DNA from: Symbiopectobacterium purcellii
GTDB lineage: Bacteria > Pseudomonadota > Gammaproteobacteria > Enterobacterales > Enterobacteriaceae
Length of the DNA stretch: 64,000 bases
Direction of reading: 5' to 3'
Assembly: GCF_019797845.1 (NCBI RefSeq)
Contig: NZ_CP081864.1
Location: forward strand, 2,976,001 to 3,040,000
The first letter of the stretch is position 1. Every line of letters begins with the position of its first letter. Shown one piece after another: positions 20,472 to 30,967 of the stretch. The notes below the pieces were generated by a model, which worked only from the letters and a program-made list of their open reading frames with translations, made no database searches and was not told where the DNA came from. The translations under genes and the position numbers were made by a program.

Positions 20472-21230
20472 TTAACGTGCGCTGTAGTTCCTGACTTGCC
20501 CGCTCAGTCCACTCAGCTGTTGCAGTTCGCCAAGGGCGGACTGTAATTTCTGTTTTGACGCATCCGGCCCGACGTAAATGCGAGTGATCTCCCCGGCAAC
20601 GGGTGTCGATGGCACCGTATAAGCGCGATATCCCGACAGGCGCAGCTTGGCCACAATTTCATTCACCTTGTCCGCATTTTTCAGCGCGCCCAGTTGCACG
20701 ACGTAGGCTTGTCCTGCGGGCGCCGCTTCCGGTTTCACTTCCGGTTGCGCTGCGGGTTGCGGCGCAGGCGTTGCCGGCTTGCTTTCCGGTTTCGGCTCAG
20801 GCTTCACTTCCGGTTTGATTTCCGGCTTCGTCTTGGGTTTGGTTTCCGGCTTCACGTCAGCTTTAGGCGTTACCGGCCGCGCCGCCACGGCGGGCGGGGC
20901 AATTTCTATCGGTGCGGCAGAAGGCGGTGGCGTACTGCTCGGTGGTGCCTGCATGGCACCGTCATCCTCAGGCGCCGTCACACCGCCCTGAGCCGGCTGT
21001 CCTTGCATCGCCTGCTGTGCCCCTTCCGGCGGCTGGCTGGGCAACGACTGGTTCAGTGAAGGGAGCGATTCGGCCTCCGTGCTGTCGCCCGGTTTTGGCA
21101 CCAGAGGAATCGCGGCAAACTCATCTTCGTAATGTTTCTTTTTGCCATCCAGCAGCGCTGGCAGCACAATAACGCCCAACGCCACCAGAATAATGGTGCC
21201 GACCAGACGGTTTTGAAACTTACTTGCCAT
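20472..21230 (-). CDS. dedD: cell division protein DedD (SPOR domain)
   Basis: A divisome protein with a short cytoplasmic start, one membrane segment (VGTIILVALGVIVLPALL, about residues 10-27), a long periplasmic linker and a C-terminal SPOR domain that binds denuded septal peptidoglycan (AYVVQLGALKNADKVNEIV, then TRIYVGPDASKQ). The 252-residue length exceeds E. coli DedD (220), mainly because of a Lys-Pro-rich repeat linker (K-P-E-x-K-P pattern at about residues 124-150). It overlaps the end of folC by 11 bases. Confidence 0.94.
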   Translation of the reverse strand: MASKFQNRLVGTIILVALGVIVLPALLDGKKKHYEDEFAAIPLVPKPGDSTEAESLPSLNQSLPSQPPEGAQQAMQGQPAQGGVTAPEDDGAMQAPPSSTPPPSAAPIEIAPPAVAARPVTPKADVKPETKPKTKPEIKPEVKPEPKPESKPATPAPQPAAQPEVKPEAAPAGQAYVVQLGALKNADKVNEIVAKLRLSGYRAYTVPSTPVAGEITRIYVGPDASKQKLQSALGELQQLSGLSGQVRNYSAR

Positions 21231-22488
21231 TCGACCCCCTCTCCTCCTGCGCTTCCATCACATGCGCTACCGTATGAAAAGATCCGCACACGACAACCAT
21301 ATCCTGCATATCTGCGTCTTGCATCGCCTGATGCCAGGCAGCCGCAACATCGCCAAACGACCGACTGCTGTCCAGATGTGCCGCTATCAATTCAGCACTG
21401 GCACCGCGAGGTCCTTCCAGCGGGGCGCAATACCATTCATCCACTACGGGTTTGAGGTGTGCCAGCGTACCGGGAATATCTTTATCGGCCAGCATACCAA
21501 TCACCGCCCGCACTTTGCCGGTTTTTGGCAACTGTGCCAATCGTCCGGCCAGATAGGCTGCCGCATGGGGATTGTGCGCGACATCCAGAATCAGCGTTGG
21601 CTGTTCGCTCACCGTTTGGAACCGGCCCGGCAACGCCGCGCGGCGCAACCCCTGTTCAATCGCAGCCAAAGGGACATGAATCGGCCCCTGACGCAACGCA
21701 GCCAACGCAGTCGCCGCGTTGGGTAATGGCACGTTCGGCAGCGGCAGCGTCATGCGCTCACCGCCGGTCGATTGCCAATACCAGCCGTCGCCTTCCAGCG
21801 CAAAGTGCCAATCGCGACCGCGTTTGAACAACACGGCCCCTTTCTCTTCAGCCACGGCAGCGATAGAAGCCGGCATATCCGGCTCACCCACCACGGCGGG
21901 AGTATTGCCGCGGAAGATACCGGCCTTTTCGCGACCAATGCTTTCGCGGTCATGCCCTAACCAATCAGTATGATCGAGCGCAATACTGGTTACCACCGCC
22001 ACGTCGGCATCCACAATATTGGTGGCATCCAGACGTCCGCCCAACCCGACTTCCAGAATCACCACATCCAGATTCGCCTGCCTGAACAGGTGCAATGCCG
22101 CAAGGGTGCCAAATTCGAAATAGGTCAACGAGACATCGCCACGCCCAGCTTCGATCTCGGCAAATGCTTGAGTGTGCGCGGCTTCCGGCAATTCCTGGCC
22201 TTGAATACGCACCCGTTCGGTATAACGCAGCAGGTGGGGAGAACTGTAAACGCCGACACGTAAACCCGCCGCCATCAGAATGGCTTCCAGCGTACAACAG
22301 GTGGTGCCTTTTCCGTTGGTGCCCGCGACAGTAAAGACCGCTGGGGCCGGACGCAGCAGGTGAAGGCGGTCGGCAACCTGTTGGACACGCGTCAATCCCA
22401 TATCAATGGCAGTGGCGTGCAGGTGCTCCAGATAATGAAGCCACGCGGCCAAAGGCGACGTGGCTTGGGGAATGATAAGATTTTCCAT
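21220..22488 (-). CDS. folC: dihydrofolate synthase/folylpolyglutamate synthase FolC
   Basis: FolC adds glutamate to dihydropteroate and then to tetrahydrofolates. The 422-residue Mur-ligase-fold enzyme has the P-loop GTNGKGTTCCTLEAI at about residues 56-70, the ligase motifs YSSPHLLRYTERVRI, TYFEFGTLAALHLF and GLGGRLDATN, and the DVAHNPHAA motif near residue 300. It is part of accD-folC-dedD. Confidence 0.97.
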   Translation of the reverse strand: MENLIIPQATSPLAAWLHYLEHLHATAIDMGLTRVQQVADRLHLLRPAPAVFTVAGTNGKGTTCCTLEAILMAAGLRVGVYSSPHLLRYTERVRIQGQELPEAAHTQAFAEIEAGRGDVSLTYFEFGTLAALHLFRQANLDVVILEVGLGGRLDATNIVDADVAVVTSIALDHTDWLGHDRESIGREKAGIFRGNTPAVVGEPDMPASIAAVAEEKGAVLFKRGRDWHFALEGDGWYWQSTGGERMTLPLPNVPLPNAATALAALRQGPIHVPLAAIEQGLRRAALPGRFQTVSEQPTLILDVAHNPHAAAYLAGRLAQLPKTGKVRAVIGMLADKDIPGTLAHLKPVVDEWYCAPLEGPRGASAELIAAHLDSSRSFGDVAAAWHQAMQDADMQDMVVVCGSFHTVAHVMEAQEERGSNGK

Positions 22489-22576
22489 GAGTCCCGTTCA
22501 CTGGCTTACGGTTCATTGATACAGGGCGCACAGAACGGCCTAAGCACAATTCTGTCGCACCCTGTTCATGTGTCAC

Positions 22577-23494
22577 TTATTGCGCATCATCCTGCGGTTC
22601 AGTGGTCACTTCCGGCGGACGAACCTCAGCGGTGTCCACCGGCTCAGGGTGGTTGGTCAACCGAGACAGCATGCTGGCTAACTTGAAGCGCATTTCCGGG
22701 CGGCGCACGATCATGTCAATCGCCCCTTTCTCCAGCAGGAATTCACTGCGTTGGAAACCCGGTGGCAATTTTTCACGTACCGTCTGCTCGATAACACGCG
22801 GGCCGGCAAAACCGATCAGCGCTTTGGGTTCAGCAATATTCAAATCGCCGAGCATTGCCAGACTGGCTGACACGCCGCCCATGGTCGGATCGGTCAATAC
22901 CGAGATGTAAGGCAGACCGCGCTCGCGCATTTTTGCCAACGCCGCGCTGGTTTTCGCCATTTGCATCAGCGACATCAGCGCTTCCTGCATACGTGCACCG
23001 CCACTGGCGGAGAAACACACCAGCGGACAGCCATCTTCCAACGCCTGCTCAACCGCACGCACAAAACGCGCACCGACGACGGAGGCCATGGAACCGCCCA
23101 TAAAGGCAAATTCAAAAGAAGCGGCGACCACCGGCATGCCGTACAGCGTGCCTTTCATCACCACCAACGCGTCTTTTTCGTCAGACTGTTTCTGTGCTGC
23201 AACCAGACGATCTTTGTATTTCTTAGAGTCTTTGAACTTCAGCGCATCCTTGGGCTCCAGCTCACTACCCAACTCAACCACGCTGTCCTTATCCAGAAAC
23301 GCATTCAAGCGCGCACGGGCGGAAAGTCGCATGTGGTGGTCACATTTCGGACACACCTCAAGATTAAGCTCCAATTCGGCGCGGTAAAGCACCTGACCAC
23401 AACTGTCACATTTGGTCCATACCCCTTCAGGAATATTGGCCTTGCGGGTCGGTGTAATGTTGCTCTTGTTAAGAATTCGTTCAATCCAGCTCAT
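22577..23494 (-). CDS. accD: acetyl-CoA carboxylase carboxyltransferase beta subunit AccD
   Basis: The beta subunit of carboxyltransferase, which with AccA moves CO2 from carboxybiotin to acetyl-CoA to give malonyl-CoA for fatty acid synthesis. An N-terminal four-Cys zinc ribbon (CDSCG ... CPKCDHH, residues ~28-50) precedes the crotonase-fold domain with [18 protein letters not shown] and [16 protein letters not shown]. It is 305 residues and starts [11 protein letters not shown] as in E. coli. It is separated from folC by 88 bases. Confidence 0.98.
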   Translation of the reverse strand: MSWIERILNKSNITPTRKANIPEGVWTKCDSCGQVLYRAELELNLEVCPKCDHHMRLSARARLNAFLDKDSVVELGSELEPKDALKFKDSKKYKDRLVAAQKQSDEKDALVVMKGTLYGMPVVAASFEFAFMGGSMASVVGARFVRAVEQALEDGCPLVCFSASGGARMQEALMSLMQMAKTSAALAKMRERGLPYISVLTDPTMGGVSASLAMLGDLNIAEPKALIGFAGPRVIEQTVREKLPPGFQRSEFLLEKGAIDMIVRRPEMRFKLASMLSRLTNHPEPVDTAEVRPPEVTTEPQDDAQ

Positions 23495-23707
23495 TGATAA
23501 CCTTTCTGCTTGAACCTGGCCGTGGCCAGTCCGCTCTGCCCCGTCACTACGCTCGCATACCGCAGCCCCAATCGGTGTTTACACCCGGATTGCAAGGCGC
23601 TGGTAACGCAGGTCGTCATCGGGGACAGACCATAAATGCCGCTCATTAAACCATAACACTCCGGGACTGTGGATAGAAAACTGGTCAAACCGGAGCGATT
23701 ACCACGT

Positions 23708-24394
23708 TTATTCTTGCGAACGCGATGGGCTATTCGCCCGAGCCGCCGCTCGTCTATGCCGCCAGATTTCAATGATCCCCGGCAAGATAGAGATGAAAAT
23801 AATAGCGACAATCAATAACTTCAAGTTTTCTTGCACAATCGGCAGGTCGCCGAACAGGTAACCTGCGTAGGTAAACAGCAATACCCACAGCAATGCGCCT
23901 ACCACATTATAGAGAGCAAAGTGGCGGTAGCGCATATGTCCCATACCAGCGACAAACGGCGCGAATGTTCTCACAATCGGTACGAAGCGCGCCAGAATAA
24001 TCGTTTTACCGCCGTGGCGAGCATAAAACTGATGCGTTTTATCCAGATAGCTGCGGCGAAAAATTTTCGAATGGGGGTTACTGAACAGCTTTTCCCCGAA
24101 CAACCGCCCGATGGTGTAATTGACCGCATCTCCCAGTATGGCCGCCATAATCATCAGCACCACCATGGTGTGCACATGGAGATCATTGGTGGGCAGCGCC
24201 GCCAGCGCTCCGGCAACAAATAACAAGGAATCCCCCGGCAGAAACGGCGTCACCACCAGACCGGTTTCGCAAAACAGGATCAAAAACAGAATGGCATAAA
24301 TCCAGACACCGTATTGCGCAACCAGTTCCGCGAGGTGAACGTCAATATGCAGAATAAAATCGATGATAAAGCGTACAAACGCGACAAGTTCCAT
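23708..24394 (-). CDS. dedA: DedA family inner-membrane protein
   Basis: The founding member of the DedA/VTT family of membrane proteins, implicated in membrane homeostasis and polyprenyl/phospholipid transport. The 228-residue sequence is close to E. coli DedA, with the conserved [19 protein letters not shown], the [13 protein letters not shown] segment and the [19 protein letters not shown] motif with its essential Arg residues. The open frame has three Met codons at its start; ATG 24394 (MELVAF) best fits the family, though no clear ribosome-binding site decides it. The 213-base gap to accD shows nothing identifiable. Confidence 0.93.
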   Translation of the reverse strand: MELVAFVRFIIDFILHIDVHLAELVAQYGVWIYAILFLILFCETGLVVTPFLPGDSLLFVAGALAALPTNDLHVHTMVVLMIMAAILGDAVNYTIGRLFGEKLFSNPHSKIFRRSYLDKTHQFYARHGGKTIILARFVPIVRTFAPFVAGMGHMRYRHFALYNVVGALLWVLLFTYAGYLFGDLPIVQENLKLLIVAIIFISILPGIIEIWRHRRAAARANSPSRSQE

Positions 24395-24472
24395 CATGTG
24401 CATGTTTCACGGCGCAATGCCGTGACAATCCTCTCGTGTTTAGCGTGGCACGGTACAACCGCCCACCACAGG

Positions 24473-25294
24473 TCAATCTTCCAGAAACAGCGGGCCCATT
24501 GGCGCCACGGGCAGTGCGAAACGCGCCGGATAATCTACCGCCACCAGATAAAGACCGTCTGCGCGCGCCGTGGCGGCCGACAACGAGCGATCTTTGGCCG
24601 CCAGCAGTTCGGCTATCCAAGATTCAGGCTGATTACCGCATCCCACTTCCATCAGGCTGCCGACGATATTGCGCACCATATGATGGACAAACGCATTGGC
24701 TTTAATATCTACCACGATGTAAGCGCCATGACGCGTAACCTTTAAATGATTTACATTGCGCCACGGCGTGCGCGACTGGCATTGCACGGCGCGAAACGAC
24801 GTGAAGTCATTCTCACCCAGCAGGCTTTGCCCGGCGCGTTCCATGCTCGCCGCATCCAGCGGGAAGTGGAACTGCGTTACGCCCCGCGCCAGTACCGCCG
24901 GACGCAGGCGATGATTAAAAATAATGTAGCGATAGCGACGCGCCGTGGCGCTGAAACGCGCATGAAAATCGTCATCGACAGTCTTCACCCAACGCACGGC
25001 GATATCCGGTGGTAAATGGGCATTGACGCCCATGCTCCAGGCAGCATCTTTGCGCTGAGCCTGGGTGATGAAGTGCACCACTTGCCCGGTAGCGTGCACG
25101 CCAGCATCAGTTCTGCCGGCGCAAAACACGGTAATCGGCTCATCGGCTACTTTACTCAGCGCCAGTTCCAGATGCCCTTGCACGCTCTCTACTTCAGCCT
25201 GACGCTGCCAGCCATAATAGCGGCTGCCGTCATACTCAATGCCCAGTGCCACCTTGATACCCGCAGGCTGCTGCGACAAATTACTGTCTGACAT
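24473..25294 (-). CDS. truA: tRNA pseudouridine(38-40) synthase TruA
   Basis: TruA converts U38-U40 in the tRNA anticodon stem to pseudouridine. The catalytic Asp is in [18 protein letters not shown] (about residue 60 region); YRYIIFNH and [17 protein letters not shown] are family motifs. Length 273 residues. Its start overlaps the usg stop by one base (TAATG), so translation is coupled. Confidence 0.97.
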   Translation of the reverse strand: MSDSNLSQQPAGIKVALGIEYDGSRYYGWQRQAEVESVQGHLELALSKVADEPITVFCAGRTDAGVHATGQVVHFITQAQRKDAAWSMGVNAHLPPDIAVRWVKTVDDDFHARFSATARRYRYIIFNHRLRPAVLARGVTQFHFPLDAASMERAGQSLLGENDFTSFRAVQCQSRTPWRNVNHLKVTRHGAYIVVDIKANAFVHHMVRNIVGSLMEVGCGNQPESWIAELLAAKDRSLSAATARADGLYLVAVDYPARFALPVAPMGPLFLED

Positions 25295-26304
25295 TACCCC
25301 AGATACTCCTGCACCAGCCGTTCTGCCGTTTCCACCGCCATCAATGCGCCGCCAAAGCGTACGTTATCCGCCACCGACCAGAATTGCAGCAGCTCGGGAA
25401 TGCCATAATCATTGCGCAGACAGCCAATCTTGAGCTGAACGTTGTCAGACGCATCTTCCACCTGCGTCGGGTAATCGTCTTCATCGCTGAGTTGAACATC
25501 TTCTGCGCGTGCGAGCTCATCCCGGGCCTCCTCCGCAGACAGCGGTCGTAGTGCCTCAAGATGTACGACCTGCGCATGGCCGTAAAACACCGGAGCCTGT
25601 ACGCAGTTAACAGAAATTGGCAGCCCTTCGTCCTGTAACACCTTACGCACCTGATCCACCAATCGGCGCTCTTGCGTCACGCTACCTTGCGCATCGGCCA
25701 GCAACGGCAGCATGTTGAACGCCAGCTGTTTGGCAAACAAACCCGGTTCCGGTGGGATGCCGTTCAACAAACGGGCGCTCTGCCCGGCCAAATCGTCTAC
25801 CGCCGCTTTGCCCAGCGCCGACACAGAGAGCAGATTGGTGACGTGAAGACGCGACAGCCCGGCTTGATCGATCAGCGGTTTGATAGCCAGCAGCAGTTGG
25901 CTCACCAGACTGTCTGCCACCGCCACAATATTGCGATTACGGTAATCGGCCAGCACATGGGTGTTGACCCCCGGTACCACCAACGGGACATCTGGCTCCA
26001 GCGCGAACAGATCGCTGCTGTCAATCCCCAGACAGCCTGCGTTACCCGCCTCTTCCGCGTAACGTGCGCTCGCGTCGCTACCGGCGACAAAGAAGGCCAA
26101 CTGAGCCTGAGACCAATCAAAATCAGCCGCATCCTCAACCTGCCAGGATTTGCCGTTGATCCTCACGGATTCCCCCACGCTGCGTTCGCTGGCGAGCGGA
26201 TAGAGCGTGCCTACGGGAAACTCGCGCTCTTGCAACAACTCCAGCAGCGCCGTTCCCACCGCACCCGTTGCGCCCAATAGCGCAATATTCCAGCCGTCAG
26301 ACAT
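25294..26304 (-). CDS. usg: Usg, aspartate-semialdehyde dehydrogenase homologue lacking the catalytic Cys
   Basis: A 336-residue paralogue of aspartate-semialdehyde dehydrogenase. The Rossmann motif is [17 protein letters not shown] at about residues 8-24. In active enzymes the nucleophile lies in a GNCT motif; here the corresponding segment is [15 protein letters not shown], with no Cys, as in E. coli Usg, so dehydrogenase activity is unlikely. I chose ATG 26304 ([10 protein letters not shown]) over the upstream Met because GGGAG lies 8 bases ahead of it. It sits between pdxB and truA as in E. coli. Its role is unknown. Confidence 0.93.
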   Translation of the reverse strand: MSDGWNIALLGATGAVGTALLELLQEREFPVGTLYPLASERSVGESVRINGKSWQVEDAADFDWSQAQLAFFVAGSDASARYAEEAGNAGCLGIDSSDLFALEPDVPLVVPGVNTHVLADYRNRNIVAVADSLVSQLLLAIKPLIDQAGLSRLHVTNLLSVSALGKAAVDDLAGQSARLLNGIPPEPGLFAKQLAFNMLPLLADAQGSVTQERRLVDQVRKVLQDEGLPISVNCVQAPVFYGHAQVVHLEALRPLSAEEARDELARAEDVQLSDEDDYPTQVEDASDNVQLKIGCLRNDYGIPELLQFWSVADNVRFGGALMAVETAERLVQEYLG

Positions 26305-26405
26305 GTGGTGTTCTCCCATTCGTCAATACCTCTTGCTCGGGCGGTATATCCCGCCCGAAGACCCTACGCTAAAAACGACGTATTTCATGACACCCTCTCA
26401 CCGAA

Positions 26406-27533
26406 TTACGGTAAGACGGCAGTGAAACCTAATGCATTCAGACAGGCCACACTGGCCTCATCAGAACAAGTGACACGCAGCGAAGACCATTCGCGGCGCT
26501 CCTGATAGTGTTTACGCAGACGATCAAACCCGCCAGCTTGAGCAGCAGACTGGCGCAACAGCGCATCGTCACGGCGTACATCATACACCAGATGCACCAG
26601 ACGCTTAAGCAACGCTTGATCGAGAGGGGCCGTTACGTGAACATCCGTGATATCCGGGGCAGGCAACAGCGATGACAGCGGCACTTGCTGAGGCTGCCCG
26701 ATGAACTGACACAACGCCTCAAACACTTGCGTGGTACCGCGCGCCTTGCCTTCCAACGTATAACCGGCAATATGCGCCGTTCCCACGTCAGCGTACGCCA
26801 GCAAATCCAGCGAAAGTCCCGGTTCCGACTCCCACACGTCCAGCACCACGCGCAGATCCTTGCCTCGCTGTAACGCCCGCAGCAGCGCTGCGTTATCGAC
26901 GACCGGTCCGCGACAGGCGTTGATCAAAATACGGCCAGCGGGCAAGGCGGCAAGCACCGCCTCATCAATCAGGTGCAGGGTGTTATCGAGGCCCCCCTTG
27001 GTCAAGGGCGTATGCAGCGTGACAATATCCGCGTCACGCAGTAGCGCATCCAGCGGCAAAAAGGGACCAACATCCCCCTTGCGCGCGCGCGGAGGATCGC
27101 ACAGCAGTGTCTTCACGCCCCAGGCGTCAAGACGCGCCTGTAAACGCCGCCCGACGTTGCCCACACCGACAATACCGACGGTTTTGTCGCGCAACGAAAA
27201 GCCATCTCGCTCCGCCAGCATAAGCAGCGCAGAAAAAACGTATTCCACCACCGCGATGGCATTGCAGCCCGGCGCAGCGGAAAATCCGATACCCTGCTCG
27301 CGCAACCAGGTTTCATCCACATGATCGGTACCCGCCGTGGCGCTGCCGACGAAGGTCACGCCCGAATCCGCTAACAGGGCGGCATTAACCGGCGTCACGG
27401 AGCGCACCATAAGAGCGTGTGCCTGTGACAGCGCCTCAACGGGCAACGGCCTTCCCGGCACAGCCACCACGTCACCCACGCGGCTGAACAGCTCGCGCGC
27501 ATAAGGCATATTCTCATCAACCACAATTTTCAT
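26406..27533 (-). CDS. pdxB: erythronate-4-phosphate dehydrogenase PdxB
   Basis: PdxB oxidises 4-phosphoerythronate in pyridoxal 5'-phosphate synthesis. The 375-residue D-2-hydroxyacid dehydrogenase has the NAD-binding [12 protein letters not shown] at about 118-129, the catalytic-domain motif [16 protein letters not shown] and [14 protein letters not shown] with the active-site His. The PdxB-specific C-terminal dimerisation domain follows. A GC-rich hairpin at 26336-26357 between pdxB and usg has no T-run and may be only a partial attenuator. Confidence 0.97.
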   Translation of the reverse strand: MKIVVDENMPYARELFSRVGDVVAVPGRPLPVEALSQAHALMVRSVTPVNAALLADSGVTFVGSATAGTDHVDETWLREQGIGFSAAPGCNAIAVVEYVFSALLMLAERDGFSLRDKTVGIVGVGNVGRRLQARLDAWGVKTLLCDPPRARKGDVGPFLPLDALLRDADIVTLHTPLTKGGLDNTLHLIDEAVLAALPAGRILINACRGPVVDNAALLRALQRGKDLRVVLDVWESEPGLSLDLLAYADVGTAHIAGYTLEGKARGTTQVFEALCQFIGQPQQVPLSSLLPAPDITDVHVTAPLDQALLKRLVHLVYDVRRDDALLRQSAAQAGGFDRLRKHYQERREWSSLRVTCSDEASVACLNALGFTAVLP

Positions 27534-27623
27534 GTACGACCCCGGTCAGGCAACGCTAGCAAGAAAAACAGGGGCACTATTTTGCCACCGAATGATAAAG
27601 AATCCCAACGCTATCCCCATCGA

Positions 27624-28400
27624 TTAAGGTCTGGTTCGATACCCTTCCGGTGTGGAGCCACTTTGCTGGCGAAACATCGCGATAAACGCTGATGACGCGC
27701 TGTAGCCAACTTCCAGCGCCACGGACTGCACGCTCATGCCCTGACGCAACAATGCCAGCGCTTGCAGATAACGTAGCCGCTGGCGCCACTCGCTGAATGA
27801 CATACCGAGCAATGCCTGACAGCGCCGAGACAGCGTGCGTTCCGTGCTATAGACCTCTGTTGCCCATTGCGCCAGCGTACGGTTATCCGCCGGACACTGC
27901 TCAAGTGCATGCAACACCGGCGCCAATAGGCGATCGTCGGTTCCCGGCAAATAATTGCGTTGGCGCGGTGCCAGCGTCATTTGATCGCACAGCACACGGC
28001 ACAAACGCAGGTCGGGTTTATCTTGAGGGATCAGCACATCGCGCGCGAACAAATCATCCTGAATCGCCTTAAACAGCGGGCCGACTTCGAGCAGACACGG
28101 CGTTTCGGGAAGTTCTGCATACCAGCGCGTATCGAAATTGATGGTGCGAATGGTAGCCTGACGTTGATTGTAGCAAGCGTGCTCAACCCCCTGCGGCAAC
28201 CAGATGGCAAAATGGGTCGGTGCCCAAAAACGCTCCTGTGCAAGACGCAGCACCACAACGCCAGAAACCACATACAGCAATTGCCCCCACTCATGACAAT
28301 GAGGCAGGTATTCTGTATCCGCGCTGACCGCTTCAGTACGCAAAAACACCCCGTGCGGCGGTATGCCTTCAGGACGGTAGTAAGATCGTTGTCGTGTCAT
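27624..28400 (-). CDS. AraC-family transcriptional regulator
   Basis: A 258-residue regulator with an N-terminal cupin-like sensor domain (EYLPHCHEWGQLLYVVSG, about residues 32-49) and a C-terminal double helix-turn-helix domain (LSRRCQALLGMSFSEWRQRL; SVQSVALEVGYSASSAFIAM). The His-rich sensor resembles small-molecule or metal-binding AraC cupins. It is divergent from the EamA exporter gene with about 90 bases between, so it probably controls that gene. The effector is unknown. Confidence 0.9.
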   Translation of the reverse strand: MTRQRSYYRPEGIPPHGVFLRTEAVSADTEYLPHCHEWGQLLYVVSGVVVLRLAQERFWAPTHFAIWLPQGVEHACYNQRQATIRTINFDTRWYAELPETPCLLEVGPLFKAIQDDLFARDVLIPQDKPDLRLCRVLCDQMTLAPRQRNYLPGTDDRLLAPVLHALEQCPADNRTLAQWATEVYSTERTLSRRCQALLGMSFSEWRQRLRYLQALALLRQGMSVQSVALEVGYSASSAFIAMFRQQSGSTPEGYRTRP

Positions 28401-28482
28401 GTTGTCTGTCTTGCCGTTCAGGATGTCTGTTTTTCACTATATAGAACAAATCCGCCTGTCGTAAACTGACCCACCAGGTTAA

Positions 28483-28497
28483 TGAGAATTATTATCA
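28483..28497. promoter_or_regulatory. Fur box at the start of the EamA transporter gene
   Basis: TGAGAATTATTATCA matches the 7-1-7 Fur site TGATAATnATTATCA with one mismatch. It overlaps the start codon region of the transporter and lies in the divergent interval with the AraC regulator. Fur bound here would block transcription or initiation when iron is plentiful. Confidence 0.65.
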
Positions 28498-29441
28498 TGC
28501 AAGCGTTATTTCCCCTTATCGCCGTTCTGTTTTGGTCATTTAACGTGATCGTTAATAAACTTTCCGTTGGTGCCATCGATCCGGCGGCTATGTCATTCTA
28601 CCGCTGGCTGTTGGCTCTGCTGGTGCTGACGCCCTTTATATTGCCTCAGTTACGGCGCCACGCAGGCACCATCAGGCTACACTGGGGAAAATTGCTGTTT
28701 CTGGGGTTTCTCGGCATGGTGCTCTACCAAAGCATGGCCTACTATGCTGCACACAGCATCAGCGCGCTGATGATGGGTATTCTGGTCTCCTTGATCCCCT
28801 TGCTCACGGTATTGATCAGCATTCCACTGCTCGGCGTGATACCCACCTTGAGCTTACTGTGCGGCAGTCTGCTCTCTTTTTTCGGCATCAGTTGGCTTAT
28901 CAGCGGTGGGCATCCGGCACTGATTCTGGCGCAGGGTATCGGACGCGGCGAGGTGATGATGTTTATTGCCGCAGTAGCCTATGCCTTGTACGGCGTATTA
29001 ACCAAACGCTGGTCCATTGCGCTGCCCACCTGGGTGTCGCTCTACGTGCAAATTGCCTTTGGCGTTGTGCTGTTGCTGCCGAACTTATTGTTGGCAGAAA
29101 GCATTGCCCTGAACGCGCAAAACCTACCGCTGGTACTGTTCGCCGGTATTTTTGCCTCGATCCTCGCACCGTGGATGTGGATCGTCGGCGTGATGCGAAT
29201 CGGAGCCAATAACGCCAGTATCTTCATTAATCTGACGCCGGTGTTTACCGCTCTGATCGCCGTGACATTGCTGCATGAAACGCTGCACGGTTACCACATT
29301 GTGGGCGGGATAATGGTATTACTCGGGGTTGTCATGGCGCAGCGTATACGCACTCCGCACACTCAGCACAACGCTGTGCGCACGCCGGATAGCCATACGT
29401 CCCCCATCCAAACGCATGACGTGGAAGCAAACCGCAAATAA
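28497..29441 (+). CDS. EamA-family (DMT superfamily) transporter
   Basis: An inner-membrane transporter of 314 residues with ten predicted membrane segments in two EamA repeats (ALFPLIAVLFWSFNVIVNKL at the start; second repeat from about residue 150). Conserved family features include SFYRWLLALLVLTPF and the C-terminal half motif NNASIFINLTPVFTALIAV. The frame also opens at ATG 28482; I favour ATG 28497 because it begins right at the first membrane segment, but neither has a strong ribosome-binding site. Substrates of this family include amino acids and metabolites. The Fur box suggests an iron-linked role. Confidence 0.85.
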   Translation: MQALFPLIAVLFWSFNVIVNKLSVGAIDPAAMSFYRWLLALLVLTPFILPQLRRHAGTIRLHWGKLLFLGFLGMVLYQSMAYYAAHSISALMMGILVSLIPLLTVLISIPLLGVIPTLSLLCGSLLSFFGISWLISGGHPALILAQGIGRGEVMMFIAAVAYALYGVLTKRWSIALPTWVSLYVQIAFGVVLLLPNLLLAESIALNAQNLPLVLFAGIFASILAPWMWIVGVMRIGANNASIFINLTPVFTALIAVTLLHETLHGYHIVGGIMVLLGVVMAQRIRTPHTQHNAVRTPDSHTSPIQTHDVEANRK

Positions 29442-29560
29442 GAACGCATTTTCCCGTATGATCTGACTATTCTCGCACCAGACACCTTGCTATGATTTCC
29501 GTTGCCTATTCAGGGCTCCCGGGGAATGCAGGGTGCCTTTCACGCAGCGAGGAGTCCATC

Positions 29561-30784
29561 ATGCAGCCTGTCAGCAGTCCGGGAACCCCGACGCCGGGAG
29601 ATCGTCCCCCCTCGTCGCCGACGTCGGCCATTGCATCTTCCTCTTCCAATACGGCGGCGGCGAACTCCCCACTTAGCTTTACCCAACGCGCCACGCTGGA
29701 CACGCTGGTGGTCAAGCTACAGGCACTGACGTCGCTGAGTAACAATGCCATCTGGACCACACTGCGTCAGGACATCGGTCTGGCGCCAAACCAGACGCTG
29801 CTCGGTCAGCATTTTACCGCCGCCGAACAGTCATTGCAGAACCAACTGGTGCAGGCGCAAACACAGCAAAGCAGCGCCCGCCATCCGTTGTTGCAACGCC
29901 TGACCGAGCTGCTGCCGCAGGGAAACAACAGCCAGCGCGTCACTCAGTTTTTACGTCAGGAATTTGGTCATACCGAACTCAAAGCGCTCACGCAGCCCCA
30001 GTTACAACGGGTGCTGACTATGTTGCAAACACCGCCCGATGCGACACCGCTCAATGCCGCTTCCGGCAGAGCCCCCGCGCTTGCCACAACGCTGGTGCAA
30101 AATGCACTCACCAATGTTGCGACCAATGCCGCAACCACGGCCCTACTGCAACGTCCGCTATCCAGCGTCGAACAGAACAGCCTGAATCAGATGGTGGTGC
30201 GGTTATCCGCGCTGCTGGGCGAGCCGACGGAAAAAATCTGGACGTCATTGACGGCAATGCAGCACCAGCCGCCAGGCACGCCGATCCCGGCCCGCCATTT
30301 GCCGCTCCTGATGCAGTATTTGCAAACACAAACTGACCTACACCATCTGCTGACGACCGGGAATGGACGCAGCGATGCACCTGCGACGGCCACCGCAACG
30401 CCGGCAACCGCGGCGGGCAATACGACGCAGCCCCCAATGACCGCGACCCAGTCAACCTTGCACTCGCTGTTTCAACCCGCGTTGGAAGCCAATGAGCGCC
30501 AGTTGTTGCTAGACTATAGCCAAAATCGTTTCAATGCCGGGGTACAGACACCGCTTACCCAACCGCAACTCAACGAACTGATAACCTTTTTGTTCGCCCA
30601 TCGCATGCAGCGCGCTGCCGACGGCGAGTTGACAATACAGAGCCTGTTCCCGCATCCGCAACCCATTGCCAATCCGCTGGTTGCCGCCTTGCCGCCTGTC
30701 CTCCAGTCCGTGTTCAACAAACCGCTGTTTTGGCCCATTGTCAGCGTTTGCGTGGTGATATTTTTGCTGTGGGTGCTGTTTTAA
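29561..30784 (+). CDS. flk: flagella biosynthesis regulator Flk
   Basis: Flk is a tail-anchored inner-membrane protein that, in Salmonella, prevents premature secretion of late flagellar substrates before rod-hook completion. This homologue has 407 residues (E. coli 331), with a Pro/Ser/Thr-rich N-terminus, Gln/Ala-rich middle and a single C-terminal membrane segment (FWPIVSVCVVIFLLWVLF) ending two residues before the stop. I used ATG 29561 because GAGGAG lies 6 bases upstream; the frame continues 23 codons further. Its place between pdxB and mnmC/fabB matches E. coli. Confidence 0.85.
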   Translation: MQPVSSPGTPTPGDRPPSSPTSAIASSSSNTAAANSPLSFTQRATLDTLVVKLQALTSLSNNAIWTTLRQDIGLAPNQTLLGQHFTAAEQSLQNQLVQAQTQQSSARHPLLQRLTELLPQGNNSQRVTQFLRQEFGHTELKALTQPQLQRVLTMLQTPPDATPLNAASGRAPALATTLVQNALTNVATNAATTALLQRPLSSVEQNSLNQMVVRLSALLGEPTEKIWTSLTAMQHQPPGTPIPARHLPLLMQYLQTQTDLHHLLTTGNGRSDAPATATATPATAAGNTTQPPMTATQSTLHSLFQPALEANERQLLLDYSQNRFNAGVQTPLTQPQLNELITFLFAHRMQRAADGELTIQSLFPHPQPIANPLVAALPPVLQSVFNKPLFWPIVSVCVVIFLLWVLF

Positions 30785-30789
30785 CAGAC

Positions 30790-30817
30790 AAAAAAACCGG
30801 GGCACCAGGCCCCGGTT
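30790..30817 (-). terminator. intrinsic terminator downstream of fabB
   Basis: Arms AACCGGGG and CCCCGGTT with an intervening CACCAGG loop; on the minus strand the stem runs into seven T. It lies beyond the ERIC element, about 150 bases past the fabB stop, and may also stop flk transcripts. Confidence 0.85.
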
Positions 30818-30832
30818 CAGCAAAACAAACGA

Positions 30833-30955
30833 TACCCGTCATACTTCAAGCTGCAGGTGCGTTGGCTGCATTCGTTCACCTGAATCACTTACCTGTGTAA
30901 GCTCATCAGGATTCACTCACTTGCCGCCTTCCTGCAACTCGAATTATTTAGGGTA
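30833..30955. repeat. ERIC-type intergenic repeat, copy 2
   Basis: A 123-base element in inverted orientation relative to the copy at 1164-1286. It reads TACCCGTCATACTTCAAGC at the left end and GAATTATTTAGGGTA at the right, with GTAAGCTCATCAGGATTCAC in the core, close to the ERIC consensus. It is inserted between the fabB stop and its terminator. Confidence 0.9.
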
Positions 30956-30967
30956 TAGCGATTATGA

